64,000 bases of DNA, from assembly GCA_944325345.1 (NCBI GenBank), contig CALUZV010000001.1, positions 186,001-250,000 on the forward strand. The letters are read 5' to 3'. Below the pieces are notes generated by a model. It saw nothing but the letters and a program-made list of their open reading frames with translations, made no database searches and was not told the origin of the DNA. The translations under genes and the position numbers were made by a program. Shown piece by piece: positions 45,750 to 53,879 of this stretch (within the stretch, counting starts at the first letter, position 1; each line of letters starts with the position of its first letter). This DNA is from an uncultured Parabacteroides sp. (GTDB taxonomy: Bacteria > Bacteroidota > Bacteroidia > Bacteroidales > Tannerellaceae).

Positions 45750-46658
45750 ATGCATAAACTGATTTATTCTTTCCTGTTCACCCTGCTCGCCTTCTCGCTC
45801 TCGGCTCAAGGACGGGCAAATGCGCTGGTCGAGGACTTGCGCGACGTTAATTCTAAAAATGTTTTGGTTGTCGCCCACCGTGGCGACTGGCGTAACGCGC
45901 CGGAGAACTCGCTCCAGGCCTTCAAGAACTGTATAGAGATGGATGCAGACATGATTGAGATTGACCTGAAGAAAACCAAGGACAACCACCTCATCATCAT
46001 GCATGATGAAACCATCGACCGCACGACCGACGGCAAAGGCCGCCCCTCGGACTATACGCTGGAGGAAATCCGTCGCTTCCACCTGAAGAATGGCATGGGC
46101 CGGACGACTTTCCATCCCATCCCTACCCTCGAAGAAGTGCTCCTGCTCTGCAAGGGCAAGATTCTTATCAACATTGACAAGGGCTATGATTATTTCCAGG
46201 ATGTCTATGACCTGCTGGTCAAGACCGGGACGGTCAATCAGGTCGTCATCAAGTCTGGTTTCCCCCTCCAAAAAGTGAAGGAAGAGAATGGCGAGGTCTT
46301 GGACAAGGTCATTTACATGCCTATCGTCGGACTCAACGATGAGGGCGCGGAAAAAATGATTGACGACTACCTGACTGGCCTCAAACCCCTTGCCTTTGAA
46401 TGTTGTTTCTCGGAATATACCCCCGAAGTACCCCGCCTGCTGAAGAAAATCGCCGACAGCGGTTCGAAAATATGGATAAATTCCCTCTGGCCTTCCCTCA
46501 ACGCCGGGCACGACGATGACCGGGCCGTCGATTTGGGCGAAAAAGATGCCGCATGGGGCTGGATTCTCGAGCAGGGAGCCTCGCTGATACAGACAGACAG
46601 GCCGCAGGAACTGATTGAGTATCTGGAAGGGAAAGGAAGACATACTATTAGAAAATAG
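45750..46658 (+). CDS. Glycerophosphodiester phosphodiesterase, secreted
   Basis: A 302-residue exported enzyme that splits glycerophosphodiesters from lipids. After a signal peptide (MHKLIYSFLFTLLAFSLSAQ) the barrel shows VVAHRGDWRNAPENSLQAF, the metal-binding DADMIEIDLKKTKDNHLIIMHDETIDRTTDG, and the C-terminal ASLIQTDRPQELIEYL. All catalytic His and Glu positions are present. It is a single gene; a 42-bp repeat array and a DUF6261-like gene follow on the same strand. Confidence 0.93.
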   Translation: MHKLIYSFLFTLLAFSLSAQGRANALVEDLRDVNSKNVLVVAHRGDWRNAPENSLQAFKNCIEMDADMIEIDLKKTKDNHLIIMHDETIDRTTDGKGRPSDYTLEEIRRFHLKNGMGRTTFHPIPTLEEVLLLCKGKILINIDKGYDYFQDVYDLLVKTGTVNQVVIKSGFPLQKVKEENGEVLDKVIYMPIVGLNDEGAEKMIDDYLTGLKPLAFECCFSEYTPEVPRLLKKIADSGSKIWINSLWPSLNAGHDDDRAVDLGEKDAAWGWILEQGASLIQTDRPQELIEYLEGKGRHTIRK

Positions 46659-46685
46659 TAAGGGCGATAAGTATCGTCGATAGGG

Positions 46686-46895
46686 CTTCCGGAAAATTTC
46701 GAGGCCGATTTCACCCTTGAAATTATACTTCTGGAAAATTTTGAGTACAATTCCACCCCTGTATTTGTGCTCAAAATTTTTTATAAGCACAAATACACCC
46801 CTGAAATTGGGCTTCCGGAAAATTTTAAGTACCATTTCAAGGGTGAGATTGAGCTCGAAAAAATTTTTAAGACGTAGCACAGATTTTTTCTGCCC
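46686..46895. repeat. 42-bp period array upstream of DUF6261-like copy 2
   Basis: Units start at 46686, 46728, 46770, 46812 and 46854, each 42 bp apart, with cores CTTCCGGAAAATTT, CTTCTGGAAAATTT, CTCAAAATTTTTT, CTTCCGGAAAATTTT and CTCGAAAAAATTTTT. The other half of each unit is an imperfect palindrome around ACCCCT (ATTTCACCCTTGAAAT, for example), with orientation that alternates. A lead of GTCGATAGGGCTTCCGG matches the start of the array at 53599. It lies just ahead of the promoter of the DUF6261-like gene. Confidence 0.85.
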
Positions 46896-46925
46896 TAAAA
46901 AGAAATTTTTAAAGGAGATAAATAG

Positions 46926-46933
46926 TAACTTTG
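46926..46933 (+). promoter_or_regulatory. Bacteroidetes -7 element (TAACTTTG) for DUF6261-like copy 2
   Basis: TAnnTTTG, 39 bp from its first base to the ATG. It lies between the repeat array and the gene, so the array is upstream of this start site. Confidence 0.6.
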
Positions 46934-46964
46934 AAGCACATTTTTAATTATTAAGGTAATAGCC

Positions 46965-47783
46965 ATGAAACAAATTACACGGTGGAGCCTCAGGACGCTC
47001 CACAACGAAGAGTGTTTCGGCTTCCTGAAAGGCATCAAGGCCGCATTGGTTTCGCTCCCGACTACATCCGGTGGCGGAGAAAGCTACCCCGAGGTGCAAG
47101 GCCTCTCCGCCCGCAGCTCAGTAGGCGCTTCGGCGCAACTGGATGAGGCGATAGAGAATTTCAACGACAAGTTCGAGCAGTTCGACACGACGTTGAAAGA
47201 ATCGGAGAAGAACCCGGCGGTTTCCTTGGCTTCCGATTTGGATGCACAGCGCGACAAGTTCTGGCGCTTGCTGAATGCTTACACGAAAGTGATGGCAGAG
47301 CATCCGACCGAGGCTGTGGCTGCCGCTTCAGGTAAAGCACGGGACATCGTGGAAAAGTATGGAGACCCTACAGGCTTGGCACAGACCGAGGAAACAGGTG
47401 TCATCCATAATGTGTTGGCAGATATCGACGCGCTCGAGGAGGAAGACAAAGAGCAGTCGGGCATCATGCCGTGGTATGACAAACTTTCGGAATTGCAAGC
47501 TGCATTCGAGGCGGCTGACCGCCAGCGTGCACAAAATGCAAAGGCAAAAACGAAAGGGATTATCAAGCAAGCCCGCCAAGAAGCAGAGGCGGCTTATCGG
47601 GATTTGGTGAAAGTGGTCAATGCAGCCGTAATCTTCAACGGTGAAGCCCCTTACGCCGAATTTATTGACGAAGTGAATGCGCAGGCCGACCGCCAGGATA
47701 CCATCTCCGACCGCCGCGACACCCTCAACGCCAAGAAACGCGAGGAGGAAGGCGAAGGAGACGACCGGCCGGTTGTCCAGTGA
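46965..47783 (+). CDS. DUF6261-like helical protein (copy 2)
   Basis: A 272-residue soluble, nearly all-helical protein without signal peptide. The start MKQITRWSLRTLHNEECFGF is almost the same as that of copy 3 at 53.9 kb. Shared blocks in order: LHNEECFGFLK, DLDAQRDKFWRLLNAYTKVM, GDPTGLAQTEETGVIHNVLADID, GIMPWYDKLSELQAAFEAAD and YAEFIDEVNAQ. Compared with copy 1 it has a Gly/Ser-rich insert (residues 30-60) and a charged tail. Its function is unknown. It is preceded by an exact 42-bp array and a promoter, and followed by a REP palindrome and the convergent acyltransferase gene. Confidence 0.75.
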   Translation: MKQITRWSLRTLHNEECFGFLKGIKAALVSLPTTSGGGESYPEVQGLSARSSVGASAQLDEAIENFNDKFEQFDTTLKESEKNPAVSLASDLDAQRDKFWRLLNAYTKVMAEHPTEAVAAASGKARDIVEKYGDPTGLAQTEETGVIHNVLADIDALEEEDKEQSGIMPWYDKLSELQAAFEAADRQRAQNAKAKTKGIIKQARQEAEAAYRDLVKVVNAAVIFNGEAPYAEFIDEVNAQADRQDTISDRRDTLNAKKREEEGEGDDRPVVQ

Positions 47784-47789
47784 GGTTTT

Positions 47790-47874
47790 TAGGCACGGAT
47801 TTCACGGATTACACGGAGTAATATTTCTTTTGAAAAGGAAATACAAGCCGTGTAATCCGTGAAATCCGTGCCTA
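47790..47874. repeat. REP-like palindrome between DUF6261-like copy 2 and acyltransferase
   Basis: Arms TAGGCACGGATTTCACGG and CCGTGAAATCCGTGCCTA, built from CGGATTnCA blocks. Convergent flanking genes suggest a bidirectional terminator. Confidence 0.8.
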
Positions 47875-47900
47875 TTTTATGTCTTCTATTCGTAGCGTTC

Positions 47901-48905
47901 CTATTGCCCGGTCAGATAGGCCACTACCCTCCCCGCTCGATTCTCCTTATTCTTTAGAATCCACCGATATATCAGCCACGGGATATATATGCCGCCAATC
48001 AAAGCCAAAGCACTGGTTACAGGCCATGGTGCGCCGGTCAGCTTCATCAGCACCTGCTGAAAGGCGACTTGTGGAAACCAAGAAAACAAATAGATGGCGT
48101 ATGATGAACCGTATAAATGCGCCAGGAAGGTGGAATCGGTACGTACATAGAGATGACCGAGGCATATACTCATCGCAATGCCATTGATTGCCATCAAAAC
48201 ATCTTGAGCAAAGAATTTTGGCAAGAAGGGCAAGACGAGAGAGAGGACAAAAGTACCGGCAAACAGCACGACAGGATTTCTTTGGAAATATTGTTCGAGG
48301 TGATTGCGGCAGCAGTAATATCCCAGGCCGAAATAGAGTAAATAGTTGATGACTCCGCCTATATTCAACAGCATGAATCCCTTCATTGGATTAAACAAAT
48401 GCAGACCGACCAAAATGAGAAGCAAGATGCCCCAAGGAACGGTGATGCGGAGCTTCGCCAATAGCTTTGCACTATAGACTACGATTAAAAAGATGATAAA
48501 CAGGGTCGGCAAGAACCAGAAGAAGATGATGACATTGTCCCAGGGATAAATCAACATATTCAGATAGCTATCCCAAGAAACATCCAAGGGTCGGGCAGCG
48601 AAACGGCTCATCCAAGCCTTCGGGAAGAAAGCCAGCGAGCTGATAAACACGTAGGGAATCAACAACCGGCGTACTTTCTTCCAGATAAATCCTTTTGCCC
48701 CGTACATGGAAGTCGTGGCCAAGGACTTTTCACGAAGCCCGTAGCGCAATAAATAGCCAGATATGAACATAAAAAGAGGCATGTGGAAGGAGTAGATCCA
48801 ACGATGGACCGGGTTATCAGGTATCTGATAGTCGGAGTGCCCGGCCACTACAAGTATGATGCCAAATACTTGCAGGAAAGAAATGAGTACATTTCGTTTT
48901 TGCAT
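47901..48905 (-). CDS. Acyltransferase 3 family membrane protein
   Basis: A 334-residue inner-membrane protein with about ten hydrophobic segments. SFHMPLFMFISGYLLRYG carries the family's His and the typical FFxLSGF-like helix. VLISFLQVFGIILVVAGHSD at the N-terminus carries the second family motif. These enzymes O-acetylate sugars, lipids or peptidoglycan. It stands alone, between convergent copy 2 of the DUF6261-like family and divergent nadB. The acceptor is unknown. Confidence 0.9.
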   Translation of the reverse strand: MQKRNVLISFLQVFGIILVVAGHSDYQIPDNPVHRWIYSFHMPLFMFISGYLLRYGLREKSLATTSMYGAKGFIWKKVRRLLIPYVFISSLAFFPKAWMSRFAARPLDVSWDSYLNMLIYPWDNVIIFFWFLPTLFIIFLIVVYSAKLLAKLRITVPWGILLLILVGLHLFNPMKGFMLLNIGGVINYLLYFGLGYYCCRNHLEQYFQRNPVVLFAGTFVLSLVLPFLPKFFAQDVLMAINGIAMSICLGHLYVRTDSTFLAHLYGSSYAIYLFSWFPQVAFQQVLMKLTGAPWPVTSALALIGGIYIPWLIYRWILKNKENRAGRVVAYLTGQ

Positions 48906-48951
48906 ACTAAAATAACTTATGCGCCATTTACTTATTCAGCAAAAACGAGAG

Positions 48952-49074
48952 CAGGCCAAATACCTCAAAAAGAAACGTGGACGAAAACTTATCCACGTTC
49001 CGAGGTACTTGGCCTGACCCACAAAAAGAAATAAGTTACGTCCACGTGTATCACGCAGACGTTCGCAACTTATT
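48952..49074. repeat. Two large hairpins between acyltransferase and nadB
   Basis: Hairpin one: CAGGCCAAATACCTC at 48952 pairs with GAGGTACTTGGCCTG at 49001-49015, with a second stem ACGTGGA/TCCACGT inside. Hairpin two: AATAAGTTACGTC at 49030 pairs with GACGT...AACTTATT ending 49074, with a four-base bulge. They sit in the 394-bp divergent gap, which otherwise holds only the nadB promoter. They do not match the REP or 42-bp families. An attC-like or mobile-element origin was considered but not supported. Confidence 0.6.
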
Positions 49075-49247
49075 CACTTTTTGTTCTTTCCACGGCCAAG
49101 TTTTCGGAACGTTTTATTGAATAAATAGCAAACGCTAATTAATACTAAACCCACAAAATAAGAAAGTAGCGCCGCTGCGATAACTTTCTTGCTGCAAAAG
49201 TACAACAAAAAGCCAAGTTACCCACACCATTTCCCCACTTTATTTCC

Positions 49248-49255
49248 TACCTTTG
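49248..49255 (+). promoter_or_regulatory. Bacteroidetes -7 element (TACCTTTG) for nadB
   Basis: Perfect TAnnTTTG, 45 bp ahead of the nadB ATG. Confidence 0.65.
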
Positions 49256-49299
49256 CATACCGACAAACAGAATATATACATTAAAATAAGCATAGCAAG

Positions 49300-50871
49300 A
49301 TGGTACAACGATTTGACTTTTTGGTAATAGGCTCCGGCATCGCCGGCATGAGCTTTGCCTTGAAGGTGGCTGACTACGGGAAGGTCGCCCTCATCTGCAA
49401 GGCGGGCTTGGAGGAGGCGAATACGTTCTTCGCTCAGGGGGGTATCGCTTCGGTTACGAATTTGAAGGTCGATAATTTCGAGAAACACATTGAGGATACC
49501 ATGATAGCCGGCGACTGGCTCAGCGACAGGGCTGCCGTGGAAAAGGTAGTGTGCGAAGCGCCCGGGCAAATCAAGCAATTGATCGAATGGGGCGTGCAAT
49601 TCGACAAGAAGGAGAATGGGGAGTTTGATTTACATAAGGAAGGGGGGCATTCCGAGTTCCGTATCCTCCATCACAAGGATAATACGGGGGCGGAGATACA
49701 AACTTCGCTCATCCGAGCCGTCGAACAGCACCCGAACATCACTATTTTCAAGAATCATTTTGCCGTCGAGATCATCACTCAGCATCATCTGGGCATTATC
49801 GTTACGCGACATACGCCGGGCATCAAATGTTTCGGCGCTTATATATTAAATGAGGAGACAGGCATCGTTGATACGTTCCTCTCAAAGGTAACTGTGATGG
49901 CAACCGGCGGTTGCGAGGCTGTTTACCGCAACACTACCAACCCGCTCGTGGCTACCGGCGACGGTATCGCGATGGTTTACCGTGCGAAAGGGGCGGTGAA
50001 GGATATGGAGTTCATCCAGTTCCACCCGACGGCACTCTATCATCCCGGCGACCGTCCATGCTTCCTGATTACAGAGGCTATGCGCGGGTATGGGGCTGTG
50101 CTCCGCAACTCGGCGGGCGAGGAATTCATGCAGAAGTATGACCCACGGCTCTCGTTGGCTCCGCGCGATATTGTAGCCCGCGCGATAGACAGCGAGATGA
50201 AGCTCCGGGGCGACGACCATGTCTATCTCGACGTTACGCACAAGGATGCGGAGGAGACGAAGCGGCATTTCCCCAACATATACAAGCATTGTCTGGAAAT
50301 CGGCATCGATATCACGAAGGATTACATTCCTGTGGCGCCGGCGGCACACTATCTCTGCGGCGGTATCAAGGTGGATTTGAACGGGCAGTCGAGCATCCGC
50401 CGTCTGTATGCCCTCGGGGAATGTTCTTGCACAGGGTTGCATGGTGGAAACCGCCTTGCCTCGAATTCGTTGATTGAGGCTATCGTCTATGCCGACTCTG
50501 CCGCCAAGCACGCATTGGAAACCTTCAACCGGTACGAATATAATACGGATGTCCCGGAGTGGAACGACGAGGGTACCATCACTAACGAAGAGCGTGTCTT
50601 GATAACCCAGAGCATGAAGGAGGTCAATCAAATCATGGAATGCTACGTCGGCATCGTCCGCAGCAATCTCCGACTGACGCGCGCCTGGAACCGCCTCGAT
50701 ATCCTTTACGAAGAGACCGAGCGCCTCTTCAAGAGCTGCAAGGCTTCGCGTGAAATCTGCGAGCTGCGCAATATGATTAACGTGGGATACCTGATTACGC
50801 GCCAGGCAATGGAACGCAAGGAGAGTCGCGGCCTCCACTACACGCTGGACTATCCTCCCGTAAAGAAATAA
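49300..50871 (+). CDS. nadB: L-aspartate oxidase
   Basis: A 523-residue FAD enzyme for the first step of de novo NAD synthesis (aspartate to iminoaspartate). FLVIGSGIAGMSFALKVA is the FAD fold. NTFFAQGGIASV, EGGHSEFRILHHKDNTG, FIQFHPTALYHPGD, VAPAAHYLCGGIKVD and CSCTGLHGGNRLASNSLIEA follow as in the family. The C-terminal helical part is present. nadA and nadC are not beside it. The ABC importer genes begin three bases after its stop, an unusual pairing with no obvious metabolic link. Confidence 0.96.
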   Translation: MVQRFDFLVIGSGIAGMSFALKVADYGKVALICKAGLEEANTFFAQGGIASVTNLKVDNFEKHIEDTMIAGDWLSDRAAVEKVVCEAPGQIKQLIEWGVQFDKKENGEFDLHKEGGHSEFRILHHKDNTGAEIQTSLIRAVEQHPNITIFKNHFAVEIITQHHLGIIVTRHTPGIKCFGAYILNEETGIVDTFLSKVTVMATGGCEAVYRNTTNPLVATGDGIAMVYRAKGAVKDMEFIQFHPTALYHPGDRPCFLITEAMRGYGAVLRNSAGEEFMQKYDPRLSLAPRDIVARAIDSEMKLRGDDHVYLDVTHKDAEETKRHFPNIYKHCLEIGIDITKDYIPVAPAAHYLCGGIKVDLNGQSSIRRLYALGECSCTGLHGGNRLASNSLIEAIVYADSAAKHALETFNRYEYNTDVPEWNDEGTITNEERVLITQSMKEVNQIMECYVGIVRSNLRLTRAWNRLDILYEETERLFKSCKASREICELRNMINVGYLITRQAMERKESRGLHYTLDYPPVKK

Positions 50872-50874
50872 ACC

Positions 50875-51684
50875 ATGCTTAGATTTATATTCATGTCCAT
50901 GCTGCTAGCGGCGGTTCTGACAGGCCATGCTGAAGGCTTGCGAATCGTCTCGCTAGCAGCTTCCATAACCCAGAATTTATATCTCATCGGTGCGAACGAA
51001 GAACTGGTAGGCTGCACCCGCTTCTGCCTCACTAATCCGGAGGACAAAATCCCCGTGGTTGCCGACGCGGTCAATGTAAACCTCGAAAAAATCGTGGCAT
51101 TACAGCCCGACCTCGTAGTTGCCGGCGGCTTGACTTCCCCGAAAACCCTCGAGGCCCTGGAGCGGATGGGCATCCAGAGTATAAGACTCAACCAGCCGAA
51201 GGATTTCGAGGAAATATGTGGCCAATGCCTCAAGCTCGGGGAGATTTCGGGGCACTCGGCTGAAGCCAAGGCTATCGTTGCCCAGGCCCGCGAACAACTG
51301 GACGCTGCCAAACGCAACATCGACCCTTCCCACCAACCCAAAGTCTTCATGGAAATCGGCCGCAACCCGCTTTTCGCCGCCGTCCCCGGCTCGTTTATGA
51401 ACGACTATATTGTCCAGGCAGGCGGGAAAAATATAGCTGCCGGACTGAAGAGTGGTTCGACCTCGCGGGAATTTGTCTTGCTCAACAACCCGGATGTCAT
51501 CTTTGTCGTGGGCATGGGGATTGTCGGCGAGGAAGAGATTGAGGCTTGGAAGAAAATCCGCAGCCTCGCCGCCGTCCGCGACGGGAAGGTTTTTCCGTTA
51601 GACCAGTATATCTGTAGCCCGACTCCCTTGACTTTTGTAGAAACAGTCGAGGAAATCATACGGTTAATGAAGAATAAAGAATGA
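50875..51684 (+). CDS. ABC importer substrate-binding protein (BtuF/FecB-like)
   Basis: A 269-residue periplasmic binding protein of the helical-backbone type used for cobalamin, haem and siderophores. After a short signal peptide come RIVSLAASITQNLYLIGANEELVGC, LQPDLVVAGGLTSPKTLEALERMG, FMEIGRNPLFAAVPGSFMNDYI and NPDVIFVVGMG. It opens a three-gene importer with the permease and ATPase genes. The first gene lies three bases after nadB. No cobalamin riboswitch or outer-membrane receptor gene is adjacent, so the ligand is open. Confidence 0.9.
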   Translation: MLRFIFMSMLLAAVLTGHAEGLRIVSLAASITQNLYLIGANEELVGCTRFCLTNPEDKIPVVADAVNVNLEKIVALQPDLVVAGGLTSPKTLEALERMGIQSIRLNQPKDFEEICGQCLKLGEISGHSAEAKAIVAQAREQLDAAKRNIDPSHQPKVFMEIGRNPLFAAVPGSFMNDYIVQAGGKNIAAGLKSGSTSREFVLLNNPDVIFVVGMGIVGEEEIEAWKKIRSLAAVRDGKVFPLDQYICSPTPLTFVETVEEIIRLMKNKE

Positions 51685-51697
51685 GCGAACCTCACCT

Positions 51698-52696
51698 ATG
51701 CGCAAATTACTCCTAACCCTCCTCGTCCTCCTCTCCCTCCTCGTCGTCTCGGCCCTCGCTGCCCTCTGCATCGGGGAAATCAGCTTCTCGCCGGGCGAAC
51801 TGCTCGCGCTGCGGGATGCGCCAGAGGATGATATACGCTTGAATATCCTGATGCAACTCCGTGTCCCCCGCATCCTGCTGGGTCTTATCGCCGGGGGAGC
51901 CTTGAGTCTGGCCGGAGTGATACTCCAGGGGATTTTCCGAAACCCGCTCGTGGAGCCTTATACCCTGGGGATTTCCGGCGGAGCCTCGGTCGGGGTTACG
52001 CTGGCTATCCTTTTAGGATTGCATACCCTTTACGGAGGTCTGGCACTCTCGCTGGCAGGTTTTTTAGGCGCATTAGCCACCATTTTCGTAGTCTATGGGT
52101 TAGGAATCAGGCGAGGACAAGTCAGGATACAGACGCTGCTGCTGACGGGCGTGATGATCAGTTTCATTTCATCTTCGCTAATGCTCCTGATGATGTCGCT
52201 CAGCAAGACAGAAGACCTGCCGGGCATCGTTTTCTGGATAATGGGGTCGTTGGCAGAGACTGACGGCGCACTGATTACGTTGCTCTGCATCACTTCCTTC
52301 CTCGTCCTCCTCCTCTCCTTCCTCTACGCCCCGCAACTGAATGCCATGCGCCTCGGGAGCGAACGGGCCATGCAGTTGGGAGTCGATACCGACCGCGTTA
52401 TCAAGCTGCTCTTCGTCTTTAGCTCGCTGCTGACGGGGATTTGTGTCTCGATAGTGGGCGTGATAGGCTTCGTGGGACTGATTGTACCCCAGCTCATGCG
52501 TGCCTTATTGGGCACGGACAACCGCATCCTCCTCCCTGCCTCCTTCTTCGGTGGCGGGATTTTCCTGATTATCTCGGACATCGTGGCGCGGACGATTATT
52601 TCGCCCAACGAACTGCCTATCGGGGTGATTACGGGGATTATCGGGGGAAGTGTGTTCATTTTAGTAATGGCGAAGGGGAAGGAGATTAGGAATTGA
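51698..52696 (+). CDS. ABC importer permease (BtuC/FecCD type)
   Basis: A 332-residue inner-membrane permease with about ten hydrophobic segments. LRVPRILLGLIAGGALSLAG and GIFRNPLVEPYTLGISGGASVG are the family signature near the N-terminus; VIGFVGLIVPQLMRALLGTD is the coupling region that contacts the ATPase. It forms a dimer in related systems. It follows the binding-protein gene by 13 bp. Its last codons (GKEIRN) run into an AATTGACAATGG-type repeat. Confidence 0.94.
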   Translation: MRKLLLTLLVLLSLLVVSALAALCIGEISFSPGELLALRDAPEDDIRLNILMQLRVPRILLGLIAGGALSLAGVILQGIFRNPLVEPYTLGISGGASVGVTLAILLGLHTLYGGLALSLAGFLGALATIFVVYGLGIRRGQVRIQTLLLTGVMISFISSSLMLLMMSLSKTEDLPGIVFWIMGSLAETDGALITLLCITSFLVLLLSFLYAPQLNAMRLGSERAMQLGVDTDRVIKLLFVFSSLLTGICVSIVGVIGFVGLIVPQLMRALLGTDNRILLPASFFGGGIFLIISDIVARTIISPNELPIGVITGIIGGSVFILVMAKGKEIRN

Positions 52697-52736
52697 CAAT
52701 GGACAATGGACAATTAAGAATTGATAATTATAAATG
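52691..52736. repeat. GACAATGGACAATTAA-type repeat between permease and ATPase genes
   Basis: AATTGACAATGGACAATGGACAATTAA, followed by a near copy GAATTGATAATTA, begins inside the last codons of the permease gene. It is the same family as the cluster at 34145-34225. It may be a degenerate mobile repeat. Confidence 0.5.
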
Positions 52737-52743
52737 ATGCATT

Positions 52744-53574
52744 ATGAGGGATGAGGGATATGCTAATTTAGAAGCGCCGGCGCTGGATGTGCGCTCGATT
52801 TCTTGTGGATATTCTCCCCGGAAGCTGACACTCCACGAGGTTTCCTTTCAAGTCCGCCAAGGAGAGTTCGTCGCCATCATCGGGCCTAACGGGGCGGGAA
52901 AGACGACCTTGTTCCGCGCCATATCGGGCCTCCTACCGCTCCGCAGCGGTTCGCTACGGATAAATAATATGGATGCTAAACTTTTGAGCCACAAAGAACG
53001 GGCGCGGCAACTGGCTATCGTGAACCAGACGGTCGAGGGCGATATGCTGACGGTCGAGGAATACGTCCTGATGGGCCGCCTCCCCTATCATTCGCAACTG
53101 CAACTCTTCGAGACTGCCGAGGACTTCGCCATCGCCGAGGAATCGATGCGCATGACCGGCATCCTCGCCAAGCGCCGACGCCACATGGACCGCCTCAGCG
53201 GTGGCGAGCAGCAACTCGCGGCCATCGCCCGCGCCCTGACCCAAAAAACGGGCATACTCTTGCTCGACGAACCGACTTCGCACCTCGACATCTCCCATCA
53301 ACTCCGCATCTTAGACCTCGTTAAGTCGCTCAATGCCACGCGACGACTCACCGTCTTGCTAATTATCCACGACCTCAACCTGGCCGCCGAATACAGCGAC
53401 CATTTAATCATGCTCAAGGGGGGCCGCATCTTCACCGAAGGCTCTCCGGCCTCCGTCCTGACTGCCGACAACATTCGCGAAGTCTATGAAGCCGAAGTCC
53501 TTGTCCGCGACAACCCTGCTTCGGGCCGGCCGTGCGTGTTTCCGCTATCGGGAAGGTCTGCAGAAGAAGCATAA
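52744..53574 (+). CDS. ABC importer ATPase (BtuD/FecE type)
   Basis: A 276-residue ATPase that powers the importer. Walker A GPNGAGKTTLF, the Q loop (AIVNQTVEGDMLTVEEYVLMGRLPY), signature LSGGEQQLAAIARAL, Walker B ILLLDEPTSHLDISHQ and the His switch LLIIHDLNLA are all intact. The C-terminus is slightly longer than usual. It completes the binding protein, permease and ATPase unit. A 42-bp repeat array begins 25 bp after its stop. Confidence 0.95.
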   Translation: MRDEGYANLEAPALDVRSISCGYSPRKLTLHEVSFQVRQGEFVAIIGPNGAGKTTLFRAISGLLPLRSGSLRINNMDAKLLSHKERARQLAIVNQTVEGDMLTVEEYVLMGRLPYHSQLQLFETAEDFAIAEESMRMTGILAKRRRHMDRLSGGEQQLAAIARALTQKTGILLLDEPTSHLDISHQLRILDLVKSLNATRRLTVLLIIHDLNLAAEYSDHLIMLKGGRIFTEGSPASVLTADNIREVYEAEVLVRDNPASGRPCVFPLSGRSAEEA

Positions 53575-53598
53575 GTGGGAAAACAGGCCGTCGATAGG

Positions 53599-53806
53599 CC
53601 TTCTGTAAAATTTCAAGACGCAAAACAGGAGCACAATAGTTCTATAACATTTAGATTATTATTGTTGTGCTGGCACAATGCCTTTATAAAAATAATTACA
53701 TAGTCATTATGCAAGCACAACAGGTTTAAAAAAAGTTTTACAATACCATTATGCCAGCACAATGCCTTTGTAAAAAGTTTTTTAAGCCTGTTGTGCTGCT
53801 GTTTTC
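53599..53806. repeat. 42-bp period array upstream of DUF6261-like copy 3
   Basis: GCACAA recurs at 53631, 53673, 53715 and 53757, exactly 42 bp apart. The other core, CCTTTnTAAAAA, recurs near 53599, 53640, 53681, 53723 and 53765. Palindromes include TTGTGCTGGCACAA. The array ends with an inverted copy (TTGTGCTGCTG). Its lead GTCGATAGGCCTTCTG matches the start of the array at 46686. It contains no gene. Confidence 0.85.
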
Positions 53807-53841
53807 AAAGGTAAAATATCTCTCGACAAAGAAAAAATACG

Positions 53842-53849
53842 TACTTTTG
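53842..53849 (+). promoter_or_regulatory. Bacteroidetes -7 element (TACTTTTG) for DUF6261-like copy 3
   Basis: TAnnTTTG, 38 bp from its first base to the ATG, almost the same spacing as in copy 2 (39 bp). Confidence 0.6.
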
Positions 53850-53879
53850 GGTCGGAAAAAAATCTACGCAAGGAAAACG

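Noticed and set aside
45690..46880. Minus-strand frame across the GDPD gene and the 42-bp array
   Set aside because: Covers an intact enzyme on the other strand and runs into repeats; no recognisable product.
46686..46895. TIGR-type guide array
   Set aside because: No alternating edge and loop repeats with free spacers, and the adjacent protein shows no Nop-like or nuclease motif.
48952..49074. Integron attC site
   Set aside because: The stem ends do not carry the RYYYAAC/GTTRRRY pair in the right places, and no integrase is in the window.
50860..50880. Cobalamin riboswitch for the ABC importer
   Set aside because: Only three bases separate nadB from the first importer gene and no B12-box fold is visible upstream of nadB.
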